The notes beneath the pieces were generated by a model. It made no database searches, was not told the DNA's origin, and was given only the letters and a program-made list of their open reading frames with translations. Below are positions 24,118-35,981 of a DNA stretch of 64,000 nt, in pieces. Location of the stretch: positions 36,043,676 to 36,107,675 of the forward strand of contig CM059977.1 of NCBI GenBank assembly GCA_030490835.1, written 5' to 3'. Position numbers and translations under genes: made by a program. Within the stretch, counting starts at the first letter, position 1; the number at the start of each line of letters is the position of its first letter. This stretch comes from Annona cherimola. Lineage: Eukaryota; Streptophyta; Magnoliopsida; Magnoliales; Annonaceae.

Positions 24118-25363
24118 TATTAAATCATTTTCATACTATGTATTTAGAATAATATTGGGATGAGAATATGATTAAATGAGATGATTTGAGTCAAAGTTTG
24201 ATGGATTTAGCTTCATTTAGCACAAACAATTTATGATTGATTATTATGTTAAAAATAGGTGAAATCGGAGTAAAACTCGTGCAATTCTTGGAGAGTTGAA
24301 GCATGATGATTAAAATCCACTCAATTAGGTAATTTTGAAGAATTAAAAGGAGATAAAAGAGTGATTAAAATAACCCAAAACGTGTCATGAAAGTTTTAAC
24401 ATGAACCAGGGGAAAATGAGTAATAAAACTTCACAAAATGGAGCAAAACACATGGAACTAGAGACCAACATAGCCCAGGCCATATTGGGTGTTGGAGTTG
24501 CGCAGTTCGTATGCTATGCATTGGTTTTGCAAAATTTCTTTGAGAAAGACTATATAAACACTTACGGTACACGTCCTAGGACATTTTAGAATGTCTGTTG
24601 AGCTTGGGTAAAGGTCTAAGACTGGGAGAAAGCAAAAAGCATGAGGCAAGAAGCGGGGCAGTGAGTTGCTTAAAATGTTCAAAACATCATTAAAGCTTCC
24701 AAATAATAAGTTTTCTTCTTTCTTTTGATTTAATTGTCTTATGTGTGATAGATTCTAGATACAACATTAATTTATGCTTCAATTTATTATAAATATGCTA
24801 CGCCAAATTCTAATCTAGGATTTAGAATATAGCATACGTACAATGTAATGGATATTGTGGTTTTACTTTATTTATGAATGATATTATTATTAATTTGATA
24901 TCTTATGATTTCAATGCTTGTTGAGTTTTGAGCTTGCACTTTAGGATAATTCCATATATTAGATAAAGAACCAAGAGATGAAGATCTAATATAATAATAA
25001 AGATATTAAACCTGAAAATCTCGACTATGAAAATAGATATGATGACCTTGAGGAATTTCATAAAGATCATAGAACTTAATGAATTTTAATTGGAGAATAG
25101 GTAGATAAGAAGATCAGGATTATGTCTTGCAGGTTTCAAGAAAAGGTATAAGGGTAATTTAGGATTAGTTCTCTTTTAGTATGTAATATATGAATTAAAT
25201 AAGCATACCACGTATTTGTTATAGATGTTGTTTGTTAAACCCTAGACCAAAGGTACTTTCATCCTTTTGTCTTTAATTCTTATTTTGCGTTATTAAGATT
25301 CTCTTTTCTTCTTTACTAATATTTATTTTCATCCTACTCGTTTGATGTTTGATATAAGTGTTT
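24118..25363 (+). mobile_element. Left part of an old + strand Athila-like LTR
   Basis: Read on the + strand this matches the reverse complement of element 1's LTR in order: the U3 start (TATTAAATCATTTTCATAC against TGTTGAGTCACTTTTGTAC), a TATA box (gactatataaacac, about 24549-24562), then a shared R/U5. Just upstream (24091-24117) 'gagggtaagcaaaatttcaa' and 'gtatgggag' match element 1's pre-LTR polypurine region, so this is a 3' LTR with its interior lost to the MULE on the left. Element 1 splits it at 25363. Confidence 0.65.
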
Positions 25364-26660
25364 TGTTCGCAATCTTACCACAAGTGTACAGGTCGTAGAT
25401 TGTAGTATATAAATTATCGATCCACAGAAAATTCGGGACTATAAACTTTGCTTTTTAAACGCTTTCTTATCGAATATGAAGAGAATATGTGAATAAAATG
25501 GAATATAAAGTAGAAAAGTGAGAAGAGAAAATAAAATTGAAAATTAGAACGAGTAGTATAAAATAAGGATGTAAGTACCTAGGATTTAGGATTTCACATG
25601 CGTCTTTTACAATGGATAGTGGTATAATTATTTAATATGGATATTATTTGTTAAATGAGAACAAACCCTAATTTATCCTCTCAAAACTTACAAGGCGTAC
25701 CCTAATTTTCTTAATCCTCTATTCTCATGTGATTAAGTTAATTAGAATCCATTAAGTTCTGTGACTTGTTTATGAGATTCCTCAAGGTCATTATGTCTAT
25801 TCTCATGGTCCTAAATTTTCAGGCTTAATATCTTGATTATCGTATATTAGATTTTCACCTCTTGGTTCCATCACCTAATATATAGAATTATGCCAAAATA
25901 CGGGCTAATGTACAAAATAAATATTAAAATCACAAGATATTAAATTAACAATAATATCCATCATAAATAAATTAAAATCACACACCACGCTACATTGCAC
26001 GCATGCTACATCCTAAACCCTAGATTTAGGGCTTAGCGGAGCATGTTTAAGTCCAAAATAAAATTAAAATTCAAAATCATCTTAAATAAGGAAATTAAAA
26101 TTAAAAAGGGAAAGAGATAGAAAAGCTTATTAGTTGGAAGCCCCGATGGTATGTCGGCCGCTCCTCGCAATTCATCGGTCCGCCTCTCGCCCCATGCTCT
26201 CCACCTTCTCTCGCTCTCTAGACCTCAACCCAAGCTCTCAGGACGTTCTCTCAAATGTCTTAGGACATTCTCCACAAGTATTTATATAGAGGTGAATAGC
26301 GTGCATAAATAGTAACGTGAATAATGCACATGAACAGTGCGCAAATGGTGTGTGTATGAACAGTTGCGCATGAATAGTAATGCGCGTGAACAATACTACA
26401 CGTGAACAGTAACTGCGTACGTATAGTGTCTTGCTTTAAACGTAGTTTTCTTCAGATATAAGTCTTGAATTTGCAATTTACTCACGCTTTCATCAAGGCT
26501 TGTCAATTTGTCCATGTTGTATGCCAAAATTGGACATATTCCTCCTGTTTTACACAAATTTATGTAAAGCTAAATCAATCAAAATATGACTCAAAATACC
26601 TTAAACACTTGAATTTTTCTCAATTAATAGTCAAATACGTAGTACAAAAGTGACTCAACA
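25364..26660 (-). repeat. Element 1, 3' LTR
   Basis: Ends TGTTCGC and TCAACA on the + strand. On the - strand U3 starts at 26660. A tandem set of about nine 13-17 bp units of the TGAACAGT...GCGCA type (about 26291-26425) lies just upstream of a TATA box (plus strand tttatatag, 26281-26289). This is a promoter-like arrangement. Confidence 0.85.
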
Positions 26661-28399
26661 AATACCCCATATTTAAACCTTTGCTTATCCTCAAGTAAAT
26701 ACAAAATAATCAAATTATAGAATTTCATGAATTGGTCTTTCAAGAGCTTTGAGCAAAAATAAAGTATAAATAATTATTAAAACACATGAGAATATTGAAT
26801 CAAAAACATTTGAAACACAAAGCTTGTCAAAATCACACTTAAAAATTTCTTTTCATTCGATTGATACTAAACATCCTGTTAGCATTTCGGCTTTCAATTA
26901 TTAAGAGTTCAAAAACTCTCGTAATATAAACTACTAGTTCTTAGATATCCTCCTCTTTTATCTAGTTATTCAATATACATTTAACAATTCAATTAATGAT
27001 AGTAATTCAGAAAATATCAAGCAAATTATCTCATATAAATCCATCAAATTCTTGCATCCAAATTTTCTCTATGAACTCAATTAACCAACTCATAGGATCA
27101 TAAGGACTTTAGTGGGATAAGGTTAAGTTCAGCACAAGAGATAAATTTTCAAAATTTTCAAAAATTGAATTTTTTCCACATTGATTTGAGCCTCATTTTT
27201 TCAACAAGAAATAATGTCACCCCTACACTTGATGCTATTATTCTCTTTCAAGCCTATTCTTACCCTTGGTTGGTATTTTTTTTAGTTTGATTTTTTTCAA
27301 ACCAAGTCCGGTAATAATTTCCTTCACCATATTTCAGGGTATCTAGGGAATTGTATTTTTTCATAAACAACTCCTCCACCATATTTTAGGTATCTAGAAA
27401 GTTATTTTCTTTATTTGCACAAGTTAAGAGGTTAAACCTTATTCCTGTTATACTTTTCAGCTCAAAATTCAATTTCAATGTTGGTTCAATTAAGTGGGAA
27501 TTGAGGTTAGATAAAGAAAATTTAAGTTCAAGTTCAATAGGGGTGAACAACTGTTATGCTCTCAAAGATAGGCTTATTAAAAAAATGCCTTAATCATGTC
27601 CATAAATAGGTCAATTTGAGTTTTAGATTTGGAAATTCTTCAACCAGAATAAGATTTTCATATATATGGGAAAAACTACTATTTTAAATAATCAATTGTG
27701 TGTATTAAAAATATCCTTTGACAAATTAAAGAGGATTACTCTGACTTTTAAAGAAAACAAAATTGGTTTCTTAGTATGTTAGTATCGTCAAATAATTCAG
27801 GACAAAAATCCAAGTATTTTCACTAAGTACGTGTTAAAAAATAAATTTAACATCTCTCATCTCATTGGAGTTTAGTTATTTACCTAACTCCAAAATTTTA
27901 AAATTCCAAGTATGATTTGCTTACTAGACTCACCAAAGTTTAAAGTGGGGTCCCACCAGTCTAATATCAAAATTTATGCAAGAATTACCCGAAATTTTGA
28001 AATTTTTTTTCAAAATGTGACAAAAATTATAATCATTGGGGTAGTGAAAGAAATATTCATAGAAAAATAATACAATGCATTCACCCCTACACTTGAAACT
28101 AGCATTGTCCCTAATGCAAATCATGTCATCAAAAAGATATATCAAAATTAAACTAGAAATTTTAAGGAATGTGAGATTTTTGCTTCTCTGTTTTGGCAAA
28201 TTGAACTGAGTCTTCATCCCACGGTGCTTCTTGTCTAAGTAGGCTCTATGAAATAACCAATAAAGTCCGAAATTTAAAAAATATCAAAATTCTAAAACGA
28301 AAGAAACTAAAAGAAAATGAAAACTAAAACTCCCCTGAAAAGAAAAGAAAATTTTTGGGTTGATTCCCAAAAAGCGCTTAGTTTAAAGTCATCAACCTG
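26661..28399 (-). other. Element 1, 3' non-coding region
   Basis: No env-like ORF was found between integrase and the 3' LTR. The region carries landmarks also present in elements 2 and 3. These are a TGGGAATCAACCCA mini-hairpin (about 28358-28371 reverse complement), GCATTAGGGACAATGC (about 28102-28117), two copies of a TCAAGTGTAGGGGTGA-type tract (27217-27232, 28082-28096), and a pair of CCATATTTCAGGGTATCT-like motifs (27325-27348 and 27377-27398). The probable 3' polypurine tract (aatatggggtatt on -) adjoins the LTR at 26661-26673. Confidence 0.6.
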
Positions 28400-28939
28400 A
28401 CTTCATATTCTCAATTTGGTGATGTGATTTTAGAGAAGGAGTAGATGACTCCTTTTGGAATTTCGTCTCTTGCGAAATAGGGTTTGAGGCGCTGCCCATT
28501 AACTTTGAATGTTCCAGTCTTCTCGCTCTAATTTTCGACAGCTCCATGAGGAAACACTTGCAATATCTTGAAAGGTCTCGACCATCTCGACTTCAATTTA
28601 CCTGAAACAATTTAAAACGAGAGTTAAATAGCAAAACCAGGTCATTTTCTTTGATTAACTTTTCTCGGATGTGTTTATCGTGCTAAAATTTTATCTTTTC
28701 CTTATACATCCTTGAATTCTCATAGGCATCAAGTCAAATCTCCTCGAGTTCATCAAGTTGTAGTAAACGCTTTTCACCTATAGATTTCAGATCAAAATTT
28801 AAAAATTTGATTGCCCAGTATGCTTTGTGCTCCAGCTCAACAAGCAGGTGGCATGATTTTTAATAGATCAGTTGGAAAGGTATTGTCCCAATCTGTGTTT
28901 TGAATGCAGTCCAGTATGCCCACAGAGCATCATCGAGTT
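28400..28939 (-). pseudogene. pol: Element 1 integrase C-terminal part
   Basis: This is the downstream half of the integrase split by the copia element. - strand frames contain KSCHLLVELEHKAYWAIKFL and LQLDELEEIRLDAYENSRMY, a signature of Athila-type integrase C-termini, followed by an SRDGRDLSRY block. Internal stops are present (for example after the FQVN segment). Its 5' half lies beyond the copia insertion at 37769. Confidence 0.75.
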
Positions 28940-28944
28940 GCCTT

Positions 28945-30726
28945 TGTTGGTCCCGAGTTAATGGCAATTACCCAAGAGGGGAGGGGTGAATTGGGTATTT
29001 AAAAATTTATAAATTAAACAAAAACTTTACCCCGGATTAATCTATTCCCCTTTATGAAGAAACGACATGGAAAGCAATATAATGTAGAGAGCAGAAATAT
29101 AAATCAAGCACACAAGATTTTTATAGTGGTTCGGGCAACCTCCCTATTCCACTCTTCCAAGTTCACACTCCTTGTGACTTGGGTTCCACTATTGTATTCC
29201 TCAAATACAATTAGAGCCACTGCTCTCTTCTAGATTCCAGCTCTAGGGGACTTCAACAAATCTCAGCACAAGTAGGTGATGAGTTCCACTCTAATCACAC
29301 ACTACTTTGCTTACACTTGATCTTAGTTCCTCAAACTAAATCAAGTTCAATACAAACAAATGAAATAACAAAGGAATCTACACGTTACAGTTGTGTAGAG
29401 ACAGTTTGGTGTAGAGAAGAACTTGTAGAGTTGGCTTTGAAGGATCAGCAGTTGAGCTTTTGCAGTTTGAAGCAAAGTTCTTCTTCTAAGGATTGGCTTG
29501 ATCACTTAATGCTCATGAAGATGGTAGTTATGCACACTTAATGATTTTCAGCTACTTTTCTCGTTCACAATGAATGCCTTTTATAATTGTGGAGGGAATC
29601 CGAACGTTTGAAGGTAGGTGGCGCGCATTTAATGCGCCAACGTTCGAATAATTTCCGACCGTTGCGACCCAAGTCGCAGGTGGAGTCGACTTTGGGTGCG
29701 ACTTCGCCCAAGTCGCAGATGGAGTCGACTTCGGGTGCGACTTCGCCTTTCCGTAGCGACTTCAAGTTCTAGGCTGGGTCGACTTGGGCATCGACTTGAC
29801 CCAAGTCGCAAGTGGAGTCGACTTCGGTGTGCGACTTCACTTCGTCAGTTGGCTTGATGAACTTGAAAACTTGGAATGCTTTAGTTTGCTTGAGTTCCTT
29901 CGTGCCTTTTGTTGTTCTCTTGCATTTTTCATTTCCTTTTGATTCATTGTCTTTATTTTAGCTTGCTTTCATTAGCTCCATGATCTGCAAGCCTTTGAAC
30001 CCATGAGTCTTGAATCACTGTAATCTTGAACAATTTTCTTGGTTGAGTTTATGCATTTTGTTTGAACTTGGATTGGTCTTCAATTTTTGTGGACCTTGTG
30101 AATCTTGGAGCTTTGATTTATGCAATTTGCTTTCTTTTGATATTAGTCTTCATATCTTGGATTTCTTCATCTTAAAATGTACTTGAAGTTTTGCCTTGGA
30201 CTTGATAAACTTAATTTGATAATGAGCTTGTATCCTTGATTTGGTCTTGAGAGATCTTAAGTTGATCTTGGAAATGAGCTTGAATCTGCATCCTTGAACT
30301 TAGAATACCTCAAGTCGAACTTGGGGTCGACTTCGTCTACGACTTTACCCAAGTCGCAACTGGAGTCGACTTCACTTGCGACTTCGGTATCTTTCTCTCC
30401 CAAATTCAACTCTGGAGTGATTTTGGCATCTGAAGTCGATGCTGGAGTCGACTTCGTTTGCGATTTGGCTTCCCAAGTCGTAAGTGGAGTCGACTTGGCC
30501 TGCGACTTCACCTGCTCTTCTTCCAATTTCAACGCTGGACGAATTTGACTCCTTGAAGTCGATGTTGGAGTCGACTTGGGAAACGACTTGGCCTTCCATG
30601 CTCTATTTTCTTCAAATGTATATGTCTTAAACACTTCCACAAACATATTAGTAGCCAAGACTTACTCAAATTGATTTGTTAATCATCAAAACATAGATTT
30701 AGCTTATTTTCCACATATTTCCAACA
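28945..30726 (-). repeat. Copia 3' LTR
   Basis: Begins TGTTGGTCCCGAG and ends TTTCCAACA on the + strand. It contains two clusters (about 29667-29845 and 30310-30600) of an inverted-repeat unit built from AAGTCGC, AGTCGACT and GCGACTT; AGTCGACT occurs seven times. A probable TATA box (- strand aattataaaagg, about 29577-29588) lies just downstream of the first-named cluster. Frames of up to 133 codons through the clusters are by-products of the repeat. Confidence 0.95.
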
Positions 30727-30727
30727 A

Positions 30728-30740
30728 TCTCCCCCTTTTT
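30728..30740 (-). other. Copia polypurine tract
   Basis: On the - strand AAAAAGGGGGAGA ends one base before the 3' LTR, the expected primer for plus-strand synthesis. A near copy (30888-30900) lies about 160 bp upstream, again followed by a 'tgtcaatatatcaaaa'-like word, so the tract and its flank appear duplicated. Confidence 0.85.
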
Positions 30741-30981
30741 GATGATTGACAAAATCGATTTGAGTGTATACCTTTCAATTGCTTAAAAACATGTTTAACT
30801 TGCATTTTTGAAATGTTATCATACATATGCTTATGCAAAACATTCAAGTTAAACACAATCATAAAGACTGATATCAAATCCTACTCTTCTCCCCCTTTTT
30901 GTCAATATATCAAAAATTAGAGGGTAAAGTAAGAGACAGGTGGTGTGCTCCCCCTAAACAGGTGCTCCCCCTGAGTTTGGG

Positions 30982-32469
30982 TTAAGTTAATTCAAGCATT
31001 CCCATATCATTTTTAATTTTATAAAATGGTTCTTTTGCTAGAGGTTTGGTGAATATATCTGCAATTTGATCTTCAGTTCTTACATATTCCAAACATATGT
31101 CATGATTTTCTACATGTTCTCTAATAAAATAATGTCTAAGGTCTATATGTTTGCTTCTAGAATGCAATACTGAATTTTTAGTTAAACATATGGCACTAGT
31201 ATTATCACATTTAATAGGTATATTTTTAAAATCCATGCCATAGTCCCTAAGTTGTTGTTTCATCCAAAGCAATTGGGCACAACAGCTCCCGGCGGCAATG
31301 TATTCGGCTTCCGCCGTAGATAGAGCAACACTAGTTTGTTTTCTTGAAAACCATGAAACCAACATGCTTCCAAGAAATTGACATGTTCCACTAGTGCTTT
31401 TTCTATCTACTTTGTAATCGGCAAAATCCGCATCCGAGTAGCCGATTAGATCAAAATTAGAGCCCTTTGGATACCAAAGTCCTAAATTGGTATTGTCAAC
31501 TAAGTATCTGAAAATTCTTTTTACAGCTACCAAGTGTGATTCTTTTGGACATGATTGAAATCTAGAGCACATACACACACTAAACAATATATCAGGCCTA
31601 GAAGCAGTTAAATATAATAAAGAACCTATCATGCTTCTATACAATTTTAAATCAATTGTTTTTCCTTTCTCATTTTTGTCGATTTTGATTGTTGCGCTCA
31701 TAGGCGTGTTTGCTCCTTTGCTATTCTCCATGCCAAACTTCTTCAGCATTTCTTTGATATACTTGGACTGGTTAATGAAGATTCCTTCATTTAGTTGCTT
31801 GATTTGCAGTCCAAGGAAGAAATTCAGCTCTCCCATCATGCTCATCTCAAATTCTTTCTGCATAATCTCAGAAAATTCTTCACAAAGAGTCTCATTAGTA
31901 GCACCGAAAATAATATCATCAACATAAATTTGAATGATCAATATATCCTTTTCTTTATACTTGATAAACAAAGTGGTGTCTACCTTTCCTTTTTGAAAAT
32001 CATGATCAATCAGAAATTTGCTTAATCTATCATACCAAGCCCTTGGAGCTTGTTTTAATCCATATAATGCTTTGGTTAACTTGTACACAAATTTAGATTG
32101 ATCTTTTTCCTCAAATCCAGGTGGTTGTTCTACATACACCTTTTCATTTATATATCCATTCAGAAATGCACTTTTAACATCCATTTGAAACAATTTAAAG
32201 TTCATGTGAGATGCAAAAGCTAGGAAGATGCGAATTGCTTCCAATCTAGCAACTGGGGCATAAGATTCTTCAAAATCTATTCATTCTTCTTGTGAGTATC
32301 CTTTTGCCACAAGTCTAGCTTTGTTTCTCACTACAAGTCTACTTTCATCTAATTTGTTCCTAAATACCCACTTGGTGCCAATAACAGTACAATCGTTTGG
32401 TCTAGGAACAAGGTGCCAAACTTGGTTTCTTTCAAATTGATTTATCTTTTCTTGCATTGCTATAATCCA
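30982..32469 (-). pseudogene. pol: Copia reverse transcriptase and RNase H
   Basis: The reading continues from the integrase frame. The RT opening (WHLVPRPND ... TKWVFRNK) lies at about 32340-32469. An in-frame TGA at 32281-32283 follows KGYSQEE. Thereafter 30982-32244 is open for 420 codons with the copia RT core [14 protein letters not shown], the catalytic YVDD (in [11 protein letters not shown]), and an RNase H with [18 protein letters not shown] and [13 protein letters not shown]. The C-terminus is complete ([28 protein letters not shown]) and ends about 250 bp before the 3' LTR. A single stop separates this part from being full length. Confidence 0.93.
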
Positions 32470-33573
32470 GTTTTCATCATCAAGAGCTTGATCAATATTG
32501 GATGGTTCAATTTTAGATACAAAGGCGTATTGTCCACAAACATTTTGCTTTGACCTTCTAGTTTTTACACCTTCATACACATTCCCTATAACTTGTTCAA
32601 TTGGATGGGCATGTTTGAATTTTAAATCAGTTGGAGGTTTGTAAGAATTATTACCTTCACTTACCCTTTCCTCCAAAGAATCTTCTTGCTTTTCCACATG
32701 TAGTTTTTCAAAACTACTTGCTATATCATCTGTATCACTTAAGTCATCTTTTCTTTTGAGGCATGGGTTAGTTTCATCAAAAACAACATGTATGGACTCT
32801 TCTACAACTTGGTTTCGTTTATTGAATACTCTATATGCTTTGCTATTTGATGAGTAACCAAGAAATATTGCCTCATCACTTTTGGCATCTAGTTTTCCCA
32901 ATTTGGTTTTACTATTGTTCAAAACATAGCATGTGCATCCAAAAGCATGAAAGTATGAAATATTTGGTTTTCTTCCTTTCCATAGCTCATATGGGGTCTT
33001 TTTCAAGATTGCTCTAATGGTAACTCGATTTAAAACATGACAAGCTGTACTTACAGCTTCACCCCAAAATTTCTTGGATAATTTGCTCTCATTTAGCATT
33101 GTTCTAGCCATCTCTTGTATAGTTCTGTTTTTCTTTTCAACAACTCCATTTTGTTGTGGAGTCCTTGGTGCAGAAAACGTGTTATGAATTCCTTTTTCAT
33201 TGCATAATTCTATGAATCGTTTATTTTCAAATTCACCACCATGATCACTTCTTATAGTCATAATAGTACTTTGTTTTTCATTTTGCACCAAATTTACAAA
33301 AGTTGCAAACATAGAGAAGGCTTCATCTTTGCTAGCTAAGAGAATTATTCATGTGAATCTTGAAAAATCATCAACAATTACAAACACATATTTCTTTCCA
33401 CCAATGGTTAAAATATCGGATGACCCATATAGATCCATGTGTAGCAATTCAAGTGGCCTAGTGGTAGAAATTTCCTTTTTGGTAGAGAAAGGCATTTTGG
33501 GTTGTTTCGATAATTGACATGCCTTGCAAATTTTGTCTTTGTCATATTTCAACTTTGGCAAGCCTTTTACCAA
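32470..33573 (-). pseudogene. pol: Copia integrase
   Basis: The zinc-binding part ends in CKACQLSKQ. The catalytic core has D in LLHMDLYG, D in TIRSDHGGEF and E in TPQQNGVVEKKNRTI, so the DDE triad is visible. The downstream AFGCTCYVLNN and DEAIFLGYS blocks are typical of copia integrases. An in-frame TGA at 33349-33351 stands where family members have Trp after SRFT, a G-to-A type change. The same frame resumes without a shift at 33312. Confidence 0.92.
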
Positions 33574-33582
33574 ACTCTTCTT

Positions 33583-34056
33583 TCATAGGATCTTTATATT
33601 TCCCATGTTTATATGTTCAAGCCTTTTATGCCATACCCATGGATCATTATCAATGGTCATTAGACATTGACCATCTAGTTCATCAAGTGAAACCAAATAT
33701 ACATTTCCATGTCTTTTTCCACTAAACATGATATGTTTTCCATCAAATACATTATATATAGATGATTCAAACACAACCTTGTATCCTTTGTCACATAATT
33801 GACTAATGCTCATTAGATTGTGCTTGAGTCCTTCAACAAACAAAACATCTTCCATGCATGCATTTGAAATACTATATATGTTTCTTTTACCTTTGATTTT
33901 ACCTTTCTCATTATTACCAAAGGCAATCGTTCCATCGTTACAAGGCTTAAGTTTATGAAATAAACTTTTTTCTCCGGTCATATGCCTTGAACAACCGCTG
34001 TCCATGAACCATACGTTGTTTGCCTTTACCTTGAAACATATCTGAAAAATGAACAA
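33583..34056 (-). pseudogene. pol: Copia protease and GAG-pre-integrase
   Basis: The active-site motif FMDSGCSRHMTG marks the aspartic protease. It is followed by the LMSISQLCDKGY block and by the pre-integrase HKRLEHINMG with the first His of the zinc site. The frame ends at a TGA (33583-33585), after which the same frame continues into integrase. It is out of frame with the preceding gag/pol linker, the junction being a stop/frameshift near 34056-34066. Confidence 0.92.
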
Positions 34057-34063
34057 GTAAATC

Positions 34064-35933
34064 TTATCTCTTTGGTACCCATTTTATGGGTCCATTTGGG
34101 TTAGTAATATGATTCAATCTTTGTTGCTCTAACTTCGAAAGCCCAAATCTTGTGTTTCTTGGAACCCAAACTAATTTTGCACCATGATCATACAGTTTCT
34201 TAAAATTACATTTATAGGCTTTATGACCCATTTTATTGCAAAAATTGCAAGCCATTGGTAGTCTAGGAGTAGGCCTCCAAGTATGTAATGATTCAAACGT
34301 TGGTCTTCTAGTCCACATGACATTTTTCCTTCTTGGCTTGTATATTTGTGCAGTTTTGGTTTGATATTTCTCAAGTATTGGCACATTCGATTTGTCACTT
34401 TCTTTTTGCTCAAATGTATAATATCCAAGGCCTCTTTTATTTGTTTGAGCAGTCATGTTCAAAAATATCTTCACATTTTCTCCGGGATTAGAGAACTTTG
34501 CTAATGATTCATTTAATGATTCATTCTCCTTTTTCAATTTCTCTACCTCTTTCAACAATGATCATTTTTCTCTTTCAGTTTTGTTGATCTTTCAGCTAGT
34601 TTCCCATTTGCAATAATAACTAAGTTACATTGTTGTCTCTTTAATGACAACTTGTTTCCTAGCCTTTTGATTTCTTCATATAATGAATCATATGCAATTT
34701 GCAGTTCTTCTAATTCAGCACATTTGAGGCATTCTTGAAAAGAAGAATAAGTAGATTGAAAATGGCGAAGTTTGGAAGTTACCTCTTCATTGCTTGTGCA
34801 CTTTGTTGAGATGGTTTGTTCTTCCAAAACTTCAGTCGTGTTCAAACACAGCAGATTTTCCTCTTGTTCAATTTGTGCCATGCAGTATATTCTTGCGCAA
34901 TTTGCTGCCTCAAATTCGTCGGTTGAAGAGCTGTTTGTTGATGAAGTCTCTTCATTGACATACATGCCTCTTCCCTTTGGCCTTTGGTATTTTCTGCCTT
35001 CATGTCTTTCCCTCCTTTCTTGTTGATCTTTTGATTTCTCTTCCGGCGTAGGACATTGAGCTTGTATATGTCCCATCCCGCCGCATCTATAGCACTTTTT
35101 TGGCTCCTTCTTCCTCTCTCTTCGTGATCTTTCTTTGAAGTCTTTGAAGTCCCTTTCTTTTCTCACAAACTTTTGAAATTTGCGAGTGAGTAGTGCTATA
35201 TCTTCATCATCGTTATGAGATGAGGAGGTAGATTCTTCTGAGTTGTGGGTGACCTTTAGTGCAATAGCTTTCTTCCCTTTGTGATTATCTTCATTTCTTT
35301 TCTTAATTAGCTCATGTGACATTAGTGAGCTAATAAGATCTTCTAGCTTTAAAGTATTTAGGTCTTTGGCTTCTTCTATTGCCATAATCTTTGGAGTCCA
35401 AGTTCCGGTAGAGCTCTTAGTATCTTCATAACCTGTTCAGATTCAGAGATAGCATTTCCAAGACCTTTCAAAGCGTTAGTAATCTTAGAAAATCTAGCAA
35501 ACATTTCAGAAATATTTTATGTTTCTAGTATTCTAAAGCTTTTCAATTCTCCTATCAAAATATTTCTCCTAGTCCCTTGGACTTGAGAGGTTCCTTCATA
35601 AATAGATGTTAGAGTATCCCATATTTCTTTAGCGGTTAGACAAGAAGATACTCTATCATATTCAGAAGCCGTAAGAGCACAAAACAAAGAGTTCATGGCC
35701 TTAGCATTGCTCTTGACGGTTCTTACTTCCTCTTCGGTCCATTTGGAAGCTTTCTCATCGATAGGCAAGGTTACACCATCTTGGATCGCAATCCAAGAAT
35801 CCATGTCAGTAGCCATAATGAGTTGCTTTATACGAAACTTCCAATAGCCGAAATTATTCTCATCAAACAATGGTGGCCTAGTAAATGATTGGCCCTCGGC
35901 AAATGCAGGAACAGAAGTCGATTGGGAGGCCAT
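34064..35933 (-). pseudogene. gag: Copia gag and gag-pol linker
   Basis: Gag starts at an ATG at 35933 (MASQSTSVPAF), about 35 bp past the primer site. The N-terminal frame (35517-35933) has the FDENNFGYWKFRIK and WDTLTSIYEGTSQVQ signatures of copia gags and ends at a TAA (35517-35519). A one-base frameshift near 35410 precedes the next frame (34552-35385), which holds a CCHC zinc knuckle, CYRCGGMGHIQAQC, at about codon 98. Another frameshift near 34555 leads into a linker (34064-34558) with a second knuckle CNFCNKMGHKAYKC, as in Sire elements. The linker ends WVPKR and a stop. Confidence 0.88.
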
Positions 35934-35967
35934 ATCAATGAATCTCTTTGGTTTAACTCAAAGACCT

Positions 35968-35979
35968 GCTCTGATACCA
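35968..35979 (-). other. Copia primer-binding site (tRNA-iMet)
   Basis: The - strand TGGTATCAGAGC is the standard 12-nt match to the 3' end of plant initiator tRNA-Met. It lies two bases inside the 5' LTR end. Confidence 0.95.
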
Positions 35980-35981
35980 CT

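Noticed and set aside
27930..28217. 95-codon - frame as an env-like protein of element 1
   Set aside because: It covers the conserved hairpin and polypurine-like tract, has no signal peptide or membrane pattern I could trust, and is not shared by elements 2 and 3.
30257..30658. 133-codon frame in the copia LTR (and its copy at 37294-37695) as a gene
   Set aside because: It is the translation of the AAGTCGC/GTCGAC repeat cluster; frames stay open on both strands because of the repeat.
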